Of a DNA stretch of 64,000 bases, positions 1 through 11,793 are shown piece after piece. A model generated the notes under the pieces. That model did not search any database and was not told where the DNA came from. It saw only the letters and a program-made list of their open reading frames with translations. Within the stretch, counting starts at the first letter, position 1. Each line of letters starts with the position of its first letter. The stretch is taken from contig ML978178.1 of NCBI GenBank assembly GCA_010015745.1, positions 62,001-126,000 on the forward strand, written 5' to 3'. The translations under genes were made by a program, and so were the position numbers. The DNA comes from Setomelanomma holmii (lineage: Eukaryota; Ascomycota; Dothideomycetes; Pleosporales; Phaeosphaeriaceae).

Positions 1-126
1 TACGACCTCCCGGAAGGCGTCGATAACACTGTTGATCTCGAGCTCTACAACCATGGCTCGGTGACTGATCCAGTCGCATCCCTAGACACGGGCGCATTAG
101 ATTATTGGGTTTTGCTCTCTTCATGA
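1..126 (+). CDS. Possible 3' end of a gene cut by the window edge
   Basis: Frame 1 is open from the first base for 41 codons and ends in TGA at 124-126. The residues are mixed and acidic, ending in DYWVLLSS, with no recognisable domain. It lies about 220 bp upstream of the GT2 start, and that spacer is pyrimidine-rich like a fungal promoter. A 41-codon open frame can occur by chance, so this is a weak call; the neighbouring sequence to the left would settle it. Confidence 0.25.
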   Translation, partial: YDLPEGVDNTVDLELYNHGSVTDPVASLDTGALDYWVLLSS

Positions 127-345
127 CGCTTACTGTTTCTTCTCTCCTTCCTTACTACAGTTAGTGCTGAAGATACTCGGGCTATTGTGCCAGCACCACT
201 CTTTGGACTTGTTTGCGCTCCAAGATACCCTCACTTATTTCGACTCTTCAGTCATACACCGCTCGTTCTGGCTCGTCCGTCCTCTCGTTGCATTGTCATT
301 TTCTCCAAAGCGTCGACCTAGGTTCGACACTTCATTTGTTTCATC

Positions 346-1980
346 ATGTCAGACACCAAGGACTTTATCATCGATCTCGGTGAGCTATCTCCCGTTTCTC
401 CGGGAGAGAAGCAGACACCTAGAGAGAATTGGGCAAGCGATGTCTTCCAACAGTTGTCTTCGTTCATCACAGACTGGACTCCATTCGGTCTGGTGGCATC
501 CTACTACGTTTTCAGCATTGCGTTGTATTGCTACTCAGATGAACAGCTGATAGCAGTCTTCTGGTTCATCTATATGTGCACAAACTTCTACATCGCTGGT
601 ACGACCGTACTGGAGGCCTTCTTCAGCATCACACCATGTCGCGAGGCAAGGAAGATCGTCACACAGGCCGAAGAGAAAGGGTGGCTATTCCCAACACCAC
701 ACGACAAGCTGCCAATCCTAGACATTCTTATCGTCGCGTATCTACCGAACGAGAAAGATATTATCATGGACCGTGCTATATACGCTCTGGAGCAGATCGA
801 CTACCCGTCCGATAAAATCCGGATCAATATTGTATACAACACTCCTAAATCCATCGAACCTTTAGAGACAAAACTACACCAGTTGCCTCTCAAGTACTCG
901 CATGCCAGGATTATCAAGGTTCCTAATTCAACGTCCAAAGCAGACAACCTCAATTACTTCTTGACTCGGGACACTGGATCCGATGTCATTGCTATCTACG
1001 ACTGCGACCGTATGTACCCTCTTGTTGCACTTCAATGCGACACGATGCTAATCTCACACCTAAAAAAATAGACTACCCTCACCCCAACGCTCCTCGTTGG
1101 GCCGCCGAACGCTTCATGGCCGAGCCTGGAGTCGACATCGTGCAAGGCAGATGCATCGTTTTCAACTCCGCGGACACGTATCTGACCAGCATGATTGCAG
1201 TTGAATTCGACAAGATCTACGCCGTCTCTCATCCAGGCAGGTCCACCATGTGGGGTTTCGGCCTCTTCTGCGGCTCCAACGGATACTGGAGGACTTCTCT
1301 TTTACGCGAAATGAAGATGGATGGCGATATGTTGACCGAAGATATTGACTCAGCGCTGCGCGCATTCTCGCGTGGCTGCAAGACTGTGCACGACCTCAAC
1401 GTAACTTCTTATGAGTTGGCTCCTACAACTTTCGGAGCGTTCTGGAAGCAGCGCCTCCGATGGGCGCAAGGTTGGGCGCAAGCCAGCTTGAAGCATGTCA
1501 AGATGGTTTACAGCCGTGTGAATGACCCTCTCAGAGAAGAGCACGCCAAGCGTGACTTTACAGCGCGTTTCGGAGTGCTCTCGCTACTCATGATTCGCGA
1601 GTGGTCATACTACCTTGTCACGCAGTACACGTGTCTCGTCTTCTCTTTCGTTCTCGTCAAATTTCCAAGATCTAGCGCGGAGCTCTGGAAGTTTGTCTAT
1701 TTCCAATACCCTGTATCACAGTGGCTTTTCGTCATCAGGTGAGTACCACCTCGCCACGTTTCAGACGTGCATGGCTAACGGTCACTACAGTATTGTTTGC
1801 CTCATTGCCACGCTCTGGATCACTAACCAGGTCAAATCCGAGTTTGTGTCGCGGCGGATGATAATCATGTTTTCGATTCTATACCCCTTTTACCTTGTGC
1901 TCAACGCGACAATCGGCCTTTATGGTCACGCTAGACAGCTGGTCAAGTACAGTTCATGGAATCCAACACAGAGGAAATAG
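346..1980 (+). CDS. Processive family 2 glycosyltransferase (cellulose synthase-like), three exons
   Basis: Exons 346-1009, 1072-1738 and 1791-1980 give 506 residues; the introns are 62 and 52 bp (donors GTATGT and GTGAGT, acceptors ATAG and ACAG). The ATG starts MSDTKDF. Two hydrophobic segments near residues 40-100 precede the catalytic domain. The GT2 signature is complete: the DCD of YDCDH at 219-221 (formed across the first splice), TED at 310-312 and QRLRW at 348-352. Further membrane helices follow and the protein ends WNPTQRK. Such enzymes polymerise a sugar from a UDP-sugar and pass the chain through the plasma membrane. The layout resembles fungal cellulose or hyaluronan synthase-like proteins, including the type needed for hyphal growth on surfaces in Zymoseptoria; orthology is inference and the polymer is unknown. 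The next gene, an acyltransferase on the same strand, may act on the same product. Confidence 0.92.
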
Positions 1981-3676
1981 ATTCCTCGCAGACCCAAGTC
2001 ATGTACATACGGAAGAAAACGTCCTCTCGATAGGATATCTTCTTACAGCATACACTCTACGCATATTCCTCGTTGCACCTCAATACAAACCAAGCATGTA
2101 TTCGGTTGATTGCGCATATTAGTCCAGCCTCGACGCGTCTTGCTATGCAGTGCCACCATCGGTGTAACCTTCTGGCTCCACCTGATCCAGTGACTAGGAA
2201 GAGGATGTTTACAGCGATGATCATTGCTCCCGACAATCTCTGAATTTCTCCGAGTTGCGCGTTCGTGCGTATGGCCAGGGTGTAACAAAATCTGGGCGTC
2301 AAATTAGTCTAATGATGTTCACAGTGGCCTCAACTCATTACGCACGTATTCCATCATCACTGGAGCTGCCGCAATTGGCTTTGACGGTCCGATTAGTCTT
2401 TTTGATCGTCACAAACGTTGGCAAGCGCGACGGAACTCTCCTTCACGAATCACGTTAACGTGCGTGCCGAATTTGCGCAAGTTGTGAAACACGTGTGGTA
2501 AAGTAGACCCACATGCCAAGTCATCTAAACCGGTTGGGCGGCGGCATTCACCGAATGCTTGATCCTCACCAAGCCGTTTGCTTGGTGGACTCTGCACCAG
2601 GAACAGGTGTGGCGGCCGCACATCAAGGATGAAACTCATCGAGATGTTTTCTTTCGGCGTTGAAGCGAAACCCGATATCTTCTGACCTAGGCATGCGCCA
2701 CACAGCGTCCACCAAACTAACGCGTGCCCGTCTTTACATACCTCGTGTCTTCGAACAAAAGTCACGGAATCACCAAAGTCAATTATGCATCGAGATGTCA
2801 TTATCACGATAAAGCCTATTCGGTGCTGCTGGAAGGAGACACACCAGCGCGGATTGTACTGTTGCATTTGAACGTTGTGATAGGTCAACACTTCAATGCA
2901 CATCTTCTGACACAATCGGACTCGTCGTTACACAGCTTCACCTTCCTTTTCTGACCGCGAATGACAGTCGTTGAAACTGACGGAGAGTATTGTGATCAAC
3001 CCCACGTACTCCACAGCAGTTCTCTTCCTCTCCCTACCGAGGAATACTTTGCTTTTCTACCGATGCATGTCCTTTCAACCGCAAAATAGGTACATGATCC
3101 GTCATTTAGTCTCGCGCCAACAGCCGTTCCAGTCGTGGAGCCGCAACATTTGCATCTTCCTTGCCTAGAAGATAAGAATACTCAGGCACACGGCCCGAGT
3201 GGCCGGTCGCGTGTTCCGCAAGCACCTGTACGGCTGTGGCGCATCCTAGTATACCCGCTTATATGCTGCAGCATAACGGGTCCTACGAACGCTACCACTA
3301 TTGGTGAACGGCTTGGCGCATATGGACGCGTACGATGTCCTGGACCGGCATTGGCATCCCAGTAATGTCTTTGCGTCCATGATTTCGCTTGAGAGCCAGG
3401 GGTTGTTTGGGATATGCTGTGCGATGAGGTCGGTTGAGGTAATGTCCGCGGTGAAGGGTACCTCGGAAGCATGCTGATCTCGGGTCTCCGTACGGACAGG
3501 GCACCAGGCAGGTTGCTCACTCACAGGAGTGCATTCTGTCTGTTTCGACGTTCGAATTCTGTAGTACAACAGCTGTGTCTTCTGCGAACCTGGTGAACCT
3601 CGCATACGGGTGTGAGTCTACCACACCCTTCACCAAAACTGAACGCAGTACTGACAAGTAGTATCAGACCTTGATC
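1981..3676 (+). other. Intergenic, no supported gene
   Basis: About 1.7 kb between two same-strand genes. It holds only short frames in all six phases with no domain and no convincing splice pattern. The longest, on the minus strand at 2409-2915, has an unremarkable, Cys/His-scattered composition and is not accepted. The end nearest 3677 is the likely promoter of the acyltransferase gene. I saw no RNA gene or repeat. Confidence 0.6.
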
Positions 3677-5042
3677 ATGAAGTCTGAACTTCTTCCTTCC
3701 CGCTTCTTTGCTTCGTCGGCCTTGCAGTCGCCCTATCGCATCGCGAAGCAAGACCATCTTATTGGTCTCCGAGGCCTTCTTGTCCTTCAATCCTTCCTCT
3801 TCGTCTTCTTCCAGACTTTCCTACCAGCGGCAGTACCCGACTCCAATAATATCGACGGGCCACTCTACCAAAGGGTTCTTCGCAAATCGTTTTCAGTCAT
3901 CTTTTGCAACGAGGCTTTGATCTATGGGTGGATCATCTTCCTCTCGGCGCGAACCATATGCTTGTCCTATCTTTCGAACACCAGTAAAGAGGTGTGCGCA
4001 TCCAGCATCTTCCGTCGCAACCTCAGACTATGGATCCCAGCTTTCGTCGCGTATTCTCTCGCCGCTGCAGCATTCAGCAAGGGCTCTAGCGACTACATTA
4101 CGGAATACTTCAACTTGACGGGTAACATTTCCGCTACGACGCCACTGCGCTTGCGCAACTTCCTAGTGTACTTCAATTCGCTGTTCGACATATTCTGGGT
4201 CAACAAACAATACAATGACCAAGCTGCGAACAAGGCCTTCCCATCTGGCACATTTTGGATCGTCTCGCTCCTCTTCCAGCAAAGCTACACGGTGTACATG
4301 ACCATGGTCATCATACCTTTCACGCGCACATCATGGCGCGTCAAGGCTTTCTTCGCGATCATCGTGACTGCCTTCTGGGTGCAAAGCTGGGCATGGTACA
4401 GCGTGACTGGCTTGCTCATCGCCGATGCAGTGCTTAATATGAACTTCCAGTCACGTTCGCGTGGCGGCTTGCGACTAGGAGGGAAGAAAATACCGATTTG
4501 GCCACTGTATGCAACCACGGTGCTTGTCGGCGTTCTCATGCAGTTCTTGACCATCTCTTGGAACCCCGACATGCGTGATAATGAGCTGTATGCTCACACA
4601 GGTCTTTACACCGATGGTATGCTGAATGAGAAACGCGACAAGAATGAACCAGCAGGTCGCGTCGATGCCTACTTGGTTATTTTGGGAGCTTCGCTGCTCA
4701 TCGAAACTTTTGATTGGCCTCAAAAGGTTTTGAGGAGCAGAGTTCTTCTCGCGATTGGGAGGCGAAGTTTCAGTAAGTCCTTCCAAAGTGAGAGAAGTTA
4801 CCTTCCACATTTGCTTACAGGCGACAGGCATCTTCCTCGTTCAATCTATCATGATATACACAGCCGGTATCAAGCTCTGGTTGCATCTATATCGCGCTGG
4901 CGGAAGCGATGCGGTGAATTCGTTGGTATGCTTCATCGTGTGCGCGCCGCTCGTCGCTGTCGCATCGGAGGTTTTCTACCGTATTGTCGATGTGCCGAGT
5001 GTTGTTTTCGCGAGGTGCGCTTGGGCTTGGATGACGAAATGA
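3677..5042 (+). CDS. Membrane acyltransferase, family 3 type
   Basis: Exons 3677-4772 and 4828-5042 give 436 residues. The 55-bp intron (GTAAGT to ACAG) uses the second of two nearby acceptors: this one yields a membrane C-terminus (IFLVQSIMIYTAGIK... to WMTK), whereas the first, at 4820, yields arginine-rich nonsense. The in-frame TTG at 3671 is not used; ATG at 3677 starts MKSELL. There are about ten hydrophobic segments, and near the N-terminus GLRGLLVLQSFLFVFF matches the first helix of acyltransferase 3 (OafA/NodX-like) proteins, with the usual D/H-x-x-x-x-R style start (DHLIGLRG). The family moves acyl groups onto sugars or glycans at a membrane. It lies next to the GT2 synthase on the same strand, so a role in modifying that polysaccharide is plausible but inferred. 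Confidence 0.85.
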
Positions 5043-5443
5043 GGGTACAACCCGCAATGTGTCAAAGCCACTTAACACCTCTTCGTTAAGTCTTGTCATC
5101 GTCACGCCTCTTATAGTGTCTTAGAATTTCTTAGCGCAAGTGCTGTCTAATGCGGTTAAGTGGCCCTCTTAGTGTACGTTACTTTTATCCCGCTGCGCAT
5201 AGGTGATCGACTTCTGAAAAGTCGATGAGAGCCTCTGATGGTGGCTGAGCGGCTTCCCCGCATCAAGCGATGATCTTCCTTCCCCGCGGAAGACAGTCAT
5301 CGAATGCATGTAAGTCGCCTATTCAGCAGTCGCTTGACAAGCGAAACAATGAATGTGGGGAGTTTGGTTATTCTTTAGTACACAATTGTGCTTCGTGCAT
5401 TCAGTGCAACTGTCCGAGAACAGCGCCGACGAGCCTCATCACC
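5043..5443 (+). other. Intergenic spacer
   Basis: 400 bp between the acyltransferase stop and the permease ATG. It would hold the 3' end of the first transcript and the promoter of the second. I see no gene or repeat. Confidence 0.5.
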
Positions 5444-6722
5444 ATGCTTGATACTAAAGAGAAGAATGAAAGAGAGCATTTTGAAGCCGGAGATGCTTCG
5501 AGAATAGAGAAAGCTCCCAATGCCGATCTGGATTCTTACGCCGAGAATCCCGAGCTCGACGCCCGCCTAAATCGGAAATTCGACTTCCATATATCCTCCC
5601 GTGGCTTTTCGGCATCTGGCTGTTCTCCTTCATCGATCGCAGCAACATTGGAAATGCACGAGTTTCTGGCCTTACGACTGACCTAGGTATCGCGACGGGA
5701 ATATCATTCAATGTTGCCCTGCTGGTGTTCTACATACCCTACATCCTAGTCGATGTCCCGTGCAATCTGCTCGTAAAGAGGCTACGCGCTGGCATCTATC
5801 TGCCCAGCCTGATCACCGTATGGGGGATTGTATGCATGTGCACGGGCTTCATCACAAACTTTGCTGGACTGATTGCCTGTCGCCTGCTACTGGGCTTGTT
5901 CGAAGGTGGCATCTTAGGAGGTGTGATCATCTATCTCGCCATGTTTTATCGGAGACACGCGATGATGTTGAGAAACGGGCTCTTCTATTGTGCTGCACCT
6001 CTTTCTGGAGCCTTCGGAGGACTCTTAGCCTCGGGTGTGGCGAAGATTGAGGTTGGTGGATACGATAGGTGGCCGCGGATTTTCTTCAGTAATTGTCCCG
6101 CGTTACGCAAGTTGGAGTGAAATGCCCGCTAATGACCTGAAAGTTGGAGGAGCAATGACTGTCGTGTTCGGCATCATATGCTATTTTTTCATGCCCGATA
6201 CTCCTGCCGCAGCGGGCTTCTTAACCGACGAAGAGAAAGAGTGGGCATTATTGCGAGTGAGAATTGATGCTGGAGGATCTACAAGAGCAGCCGCCGTGGA
6301 CGATGAAAAGTTCAACTCGTATTGGATGAAAATGGCCTTGAAGAGCCCGCAAACATACTTCTGCTCATTCATCTGGTTCTTTCTCCTTGTCCCGCTTTAC
6401 GTGAGTCGCAACGCCAAAGTAAGGAATCGTGCTGGACTTTGTTAATGCCCAACAGAGTTTTACATTATTTCTACCATCCATCATCTCTGGTATGGGATAT
6501 ACGTCGACGACGGCGCAATTGTTCACCGTTCCGCCAAATATGGCCGCTTTCTTCACTGTGCTCATCACCGCATACTGTTCCGACAAGCTCAAGAATCGTG
6601 GCTATTTCATTGTAAGAGGGGCAGTTGTCGGAATCTGCCTACTCCTTTGCTGTCAATTACCTGTACATTCACATTCGGCCAATCGTGTTGGTCTAACGAC
6701 TTTTTCATTCACTGCATGCTAG
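5444..6722 (+). pseudogene. Decayed MFS permease of the allantoate/DAL5 family
   Basis: ATG at 5444 opens an acidic cytosolic N-terminus ending LNRKFDFHI. The expected continuation LPWLFGIWLFSFIDRSNIGNA is present but two bases out of frame: CATATATCC at 5588-5596 carries one extra AT. Downstream, two clean introns remain (6089-6143 and 6401-6455), giving IFFIGGAMTVVFGIICYFFMPDTPAAAGFL and PSIISGMGYTSTTAQLFTVPP, family-typical stretches. The frame ends at a stop at 6720-6722, shortly after the eighth or so membrane segment, so roughly the last third of a 12-helix transporter is missing. DAL5-type permeases import allantoate, ureidosuccinate, vitamins or similar acids with protons. The AT insertion could be an assembly error, but the missing C-terminus argues for real decay. 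Confidence 0.82.
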
Positions 6723-6878
6723 TCTGCTTCGCTGTGTATCCACGTGTTCATCCATCTCTATTCACTTTCTCCATTAGCCCCCTTTGGGCGACATGTTCCG
6801 CCACAATGATGCAAAAAGTTTTGCGCGCTCCTGCTCCGATTCCCTGCTGCTGCCACGAGACGACCCACTTCGGTAATC

Positions 6879-8714
6879 CTAGCCACCCTTGCGTGTCTCG
6901 CTGGAAGCGGGAGTGTTCTTTGCAGCTGTACTTGAAGTTCCGTTGTTGGTCTTGCCATCTGCGCCATCGTTGTCGTCGCTGCTGCCGTTCTTCTTACTAC
7001 CCTTCTTCTTGCGCTTGGAGCCATGTTCGTTGGTCGAAGTGGTGTTGGGCTGCGGCTTTGCGGTGGTTTGGTCCTTCGTCTTCTGGCCACCTTCGTCGTT
7101 CGCTGCAGGCGGCTTGGCAGGAGACTGTTCAGTAGACGTCTTGTGCGCGGAACCATTGCTATCTGCTGCCTTGTTCACTTTACTCTCTTGAGCCTTAGAG
7201 TCCTTCCGTCCTGCGTCCTTGGTAGCGACTTCGTCCTCCTTACTATCAACTTTCTTGGGAATCGAAGCTCCGTTGAACGTGAAGGCACTTGCGTCCTTCA
7301 CTGTGCGTGAATTCAAGCCGCCCTTGCCGTGGTGCTTCGTGTCGTTCTTCTCTCTAGACACCATGCTGAGCTCAGAAGATACGCCGCTAAACTCTTTGCC
7401 GCGTTTGCCTTGGAGCACGTTCGCATCGGCTTGGACAATGTGGTCCATGACGTCGTCGATGTTTTGTCGAACAATGTCATTCTCGGGGCTGGTACTCGTA
7501 GCGACGGCCGCAAGCGGACTACGACGGAGAGCATTAAACACCACGCCGTGTACCGCATTGGCAAAAATGTTTGCCGTGACGATACGCTCATTATCCAGCA
7601 TGAGTAATTCCCTCCTACACTTCTCGAGGGTCTCGCGGCGCTGGAGTGCCATGGAAGACTCCTGCTTGGCAGCATTGAGAATTGAGATGGCTTCAAGCTG
7701 GGCCGCATCTTTGCCCGCGCCGCCTTCTTTACACGCCAGCTTCATCTTCAATATGAACTTATCATAAAGACGTCGGACGTTCTTGTCGTGGGCAATCTCG
7801 CAGTCAAGAGCAGCCTTGAGCAAGTCTAGGAGTTTGGCTCGCTGGTCGTCAAAAGCTGCTAGCTGTGTTTGATAGGCGCGTCGAGCCTCCAGGAGAGTTC
7901 GCTGAAAATCGGCAGCAGTAGCTCTGTTGAGTTGCTGCAGCTGTTGCAGGCTTTGAAGTTCGAGCAATTTGATTGTGCTCTCGGGAGTCTTAAATGGCGC
8001 GTCGATCAGAAGCAGTTGACCTTCCTTGGAATTGTCAAGGATAGTAGTGGCATCAGTCGCGTCGAGAGGGTTCAGGCTGAGGGTAGATACATGGGCCGAG
8101 ATTGGCGCATCAACAGGCTCGAAGGGTTGGGTTCCAGCAAGGATTCTAGCGCTCGAATGGTGGGACGATGTCTGTGACTGCTGGACGGCGTCAGGCTGCA
8201 CTGTCGTTGGCGCATTGCTGTCTACAAGTTGTTCTTCTGGCGGGAGCTCGGTCTTGTTGGCGGCTGCAGACACCGGGCGCTGGGTTGCTGGCTTAGTGAA
8301 GGGCATGGTCGGGGTAGCGATAGGCGTATGATATGTTGGAGTACTATCATAGCTTGGAATTTGTGGCGCAAATCCATCGGAGACAGCTCGAGGCTGGGAA
8401 AGATTCGTAGCTGCTGGAAGAGGGTAGCCAACAGCAGGTGGGACCCATAGGCCGGGGTGCGCGCCAGGGTAGCCACCATACTGATTACCCCAAGGAGCAG
8501 TCGGGCCTGGCGGGAAAGTGTTACCATCATTCTGCATGTCAGGAACGATGCGCGGACCCCAATTGTTGCCATACGATGAGGCTACGCCAAAATGGCTGCC
8601 ATTGCCTTGACCGTGATAAGCGCCACGGCCTTTCTTGCCGCGACCGTTGTTCTTATATCCGCCGCGGCCCACGGAGCCAAAGCCAGGTGGACCGTTCTGA
8701 TTGTATGGAGCCAT
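6879..8714 (-). CDS. RGG-rich, coiled-coil, lysine-rich fungal protein of unknown function
   Basis: One exon, 611 residues, starting MAPYNQNG at the ATG at 8714; the open frame reaches 8939 but has no ATG above 8714. Residues 1-55 are Gly/Arg/Asn rich (GRGGYKNNGRGKKGRG), like RNA-binding RGG tails. A Pro/Tyr/Gly stretch follows to about 130. A Gln/Leu-rich helical region at roughly 250-420 (LELQSLQQLQQL...) looks like a coiled coil. The last 150 residues are Lys/Ser/Thr/Gly low complexity with basic clusters (KRKKKGSKKNG). I do not recognise the family. The composition suggests an RNA-associated or nuclear scaffold; that is inference. It converges tail-to-tail with the permease relic, with about 155 bp between them. 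Confidence 0.8.
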   Translation of the reverse strand: MAPYNQNGPPGFGSVGRGGYKNNGRGKKGRGAYHGQGNGSHFGVASSYGNNWGPRIVPDMQNDGNTFPPGPTAPWGNQYGGYPGAHPGLWVPPAVGYPLPAATNLSQPRAVSDGFAPQIPSYDSTPTYHTPIATPTMPFTKPATQRPVSAAANKTELPPEEQLVDSNAPTTVQPDAVQQSQTSSHHSSARILAGTQPFEPVDAPISAHVSTLSLNPLDATDATTILDNSKEGQLLLIDAPFKTPESTIKLLELQSLQQLQQLNRATAADFQRTLLEARRAYQTQLAAFDDQRAKLLDLLKAALDCEIAHDKNVRRLYDKFILKMKLACKEGGAGKDAAQLEAISILNAAKQESSMALQRRETLEKCRRELLMLDNERIVTANIFANAVHGVVFNALRRSPLAAVATSTSPENDIVRQNIDDVMDHIVQADANVLQGKRGKEFSGVSSELSMVSREKNDTKHHGKGGLNSRTVKDASAFTFNGASIPKKVDSKEDEVATKDAGRKDSKAQESKVNKAADSNGSAHKTSTEQSPAKPPAANDEGGQKTKDQTTAKPQPNTTSTNEHGSKRKKKGSKKNGSSDDNDGADGKTNNGTSSTAAKNTPASSETRKGG

Positions 8715-11700
8715 TGGTGCAGGGTTGGAACCTTCGTGGCAGCTGCGTGGAGACTGAACGTTCGAGTTGAGAGTGCAAGTTTCCACTAAGGAGGTTGAAC
8801 GTCGAGATTGTGGGTGAGTCGATCTTGAGAAAGCTGCGAGCAAGCGTTGATTGTGGGAAATCAATATTTCTGCGTTTCGCTGGTTACGCTTTTCCAACTG
8901 CCTCCTTATTCGCTGCCGACACCTAATTGCCGTTTGCACTCATCATATTCACTTTCACTTCCTCTCTCAAGCTTCTCTACGTGCGCGTGTCCTATCGAGC
9001 ACTCAAGCTTAGCTAGATGCATAATGTGTGAGAAGGCTGGTTCAGATTTAGGCCAGTTCGAGAAGCTGCATCCGCAATAGATTACCATCAGCCAGTATTC
9101 TTCTCGACACAAGTGACCTTTCCGTCAGACGAATGGGCTATATAGCTTCAAGGAGAGCGTTGGCGAGGTCGCAGCATGATGCACGGAAAGTGACGACCAA
9201 CTGGACATTGTGTGGATGAAAAGACAAAGAAGAGGGCGACCATCTTCGTGGACCGAGAATTGTTGGGACAACATTGCAGCCAACGAATCTTTGCCATAGC
9301 ACGACAATCTTGCGATTCGGCAAGCGGCAATGTGCTCATGAAGCAGCAGTGTGACAGTCAACGAACAAAGAATTAGGCATAAGGCCTCAGGCCGCTGGTA
9401 TTCCCTCTGACATGCAACCAGAGAGTGACAGACATGGGAAGGAGGAATACGAGGTCCGTCGTAGAAGCACTTCACGTGTTAAGGCCGTCACATCTAAACT
9501 GTTCTCTTCCGGTCGATATACTAGAAGCCAGAACCACGGGCGTGGGAAGTGTGAAAGAGACATAGATTAATTTACCACGAAGAAAGAGCGCGATGCAGTT
9601 CTTGTTGGCTGGTAAGCAGCGTACCCTGGTCAAGAGGTTGGAGCCCGCTTGAGTGGTCCCCGATTGCAACTCAGACTAGCTAGTCGCCTACAAGGCCTGC
9701 ATATCCTTGGTGAGCAGGTGGAGAATTCATCAGCCGCCATGTTCGTTCGGGGAAACTTCTTGATGCTGCGTGGTCATTTGTCCGTGGCAACTGCGATGCT
9801 TGGTGCTGAGGCAGCCAGATCATGGAGTGATGGAGCTCGTTATGCGGCTGTCGCTTGGACTTTGTGATCGAGAAAAGAGGAATGACCAGGTCGCACAGGC
9901 GGTGATATAGTTGTGTTGCGCACTCGGACTCAGCCCACCAAGCTCAGTCCATCCAGTTGGCACCGAACTTTCTGACGAGCACGCGATCCTGATGTTGGGG
10001 TAAGCTCGATGCCAACGGGCTTATATCACATTCTTCAGTACACGTGGAAGCTCAAAACCGGATTAAGGCCGATAAGCCTGTCCATCTAGCCGCTCAGGCA
10101 GCCAAGGTTGTCCGATGCAGAAACTTCAACATGGACGGCACCAAAAGAGAGGATGGTTAGACAGATTTCGATGCGACAGTTGCTGACCAAATATAATAGA
10201 GAAGATCCGATACGAACGTGGTGGCTCCGAGGAGGTGGGAATACGGACGGACCTGGGTCTACCGAAGAATCAAACGGCCAATCGCACGGATTTCAGGAAA
10301 TACCCGATGCATGCCGAACAGCCAGGTGAGACACGGGCTCGGTCGACTTTGTTGATAGAAGTCAGATGCGTGACTGTGCGTGTAAGATGAGTGATAGAAG
10401 ACCAGACGGTGGGGCGTGGGGGAGGTGGTAATGTGGCCCATCGAGTCGAAATGCCCAAGCCGATACAAGTGGAGCGAAGGCGATATTATGTCAGCTCAGA
10501 CCAACAGCTCTCGATGTTTGGAGACGTGGGCGACCTGGCTAATACAGATCCATGGTTCCTTGCAGCGTGCACCCGTTCGCACCAACGGCGGGGCTAGAGG
10601 TTGTGGGGTCCAAGTTACGTTTGCTAAAGGATCGCCAGCAGCAGGTCATTTGGCGATGCGCGATGCCCACACCGACTCTTACGATGGGGTGTCACAAAGC
10701 TTGACGTAGGTGCATGTCTTGGGTCACGGAGCGGAGACAGCGCGCTGTTGAGTTGCCCACTTCGGGGTCCATGGCCGGCTGGAACACAAGATCGGTACCC
10801 GTCCCACGTCGAGAGCCGTTACACGCACCGCATCGACGACGAGTGTCGCTGGATCTCCATGTTCGTAATAGCAGGCCTCCTGGCTCTTCTCTCGCACTAC
10901 CCTATCGGGCCGACGTTGGTGGTTGGAGGTGGTGTAAGCTCGCGGGCCGGCTGCCCTGCTCACAAGCAGACTGCAGATTCGGAAGATTTAGCGAATTGCT
11001 GACGAGCGCCCTGGGCCGGAGTATTGAGAGCTTCGCCTAGGACCCGACAGCTTGGGTCAATGTCTTGGTGTGCTGCAGAGTCGGCCATGTTGCGTCCAAG
11101 TCAACCTGATGCCTGGGTCTGCTCACAGGAAGCCCTCCTGCCGCTGGATTGGCGTGCCTCTCGCCGTCTGAGGAGACTTCTCGACGGTCGCATGGTGGCG
11201 GCTGCTGATGCACCGAGTCGATGTTCGCGGTGCTCGCGCGCGACGAGACGAGGCGAACGTGTGGCCCTGGATCCTCTGCATGTCGCAGCCGCGCGCGCCG
11301 GAGATGGCAGCGTGGGCGAGGCGCTGATATGGAGGCGCTGTCGAGGAGCAGAGCAGATGAGCGGCCAAATGCCTGTGCAGCCCTGGAAGTACCCCATCCA
11401 ATTGGTCGGGGCAAGCCAGCACTCACACCCGATAGCTGTAATAGGCAAGCACCAGAAGAGCGAATCTTGGCGTCCATTCACGCTGCAAAATCTCGGTCCC
11501 TCCCCTCGAGAGCTTCGTCTTCCATGCCTCTTGCGTGCTGTTCTGCCGTCTAGTGCCAGACGTGCTCGCTGTGCGTCGCCCATTGTCACGAGTCACGGCC
11601 GCCTTTACGACTGAACGGCCGCCTCGCCTTGCAGCGATCCACACCTTGCAGGTCCACTGCCGACTTGCTCAACCCCTCCCAGCACCAGCAAACATCAGCC

Positions 11701-11793
11701 TTGCCCTCGCCGTCGCCGTCTCTGCCTCCCAGTGCCGCTCTGCTCGCTGTCTCGCTGCGACCACGCGCGCCACGCTGGCCGCCGGAGCCCCCC
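8715..11793. other. Long intergenic region, no supported gene
   Basis: About 3.1 kb between divergently transcribed genes. Many short overlapping frames exist on both strands, helped by high GC from about 10.7 kb onward, but none has a domain, codon pattern or splice structure I can defend. The ends hold the two promoters: 8715-9000 is pyrimidine-rich on the minus strand, and 11,640-11,790 is CCT/CGC-rich on the plus strand. I saw no tRNA. Confidence 0.55.

Noticed and set aside
321..331. tRNA B-box-like GGTTCGAC near the GT2 start
   Set aside because: No A-box at the right distance and no cloverleaf can be folded by eye; it is in the 5' leader of a protein gene.
2409..2915. 168-codon minus-strand frame after the GT2 gene
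   Set aside because: The composition looks random and there is no domain or supporting splice signal.
3671..5089. Unspliced 472-codon reading of the acyltransferase gene
   Set aside because: Its last 100 residues are Arg-rich and unlike a membrane protein; the 55-bp intron gives a proper hydrophobic C-terminus.
11024..11614. 196-codon plus-strand frame and overlapping minus-strand frames
   Set aside because: GC-rich stretch in which all six frames stay open by chance; Arg/Ser/Pro-rich without a motif.
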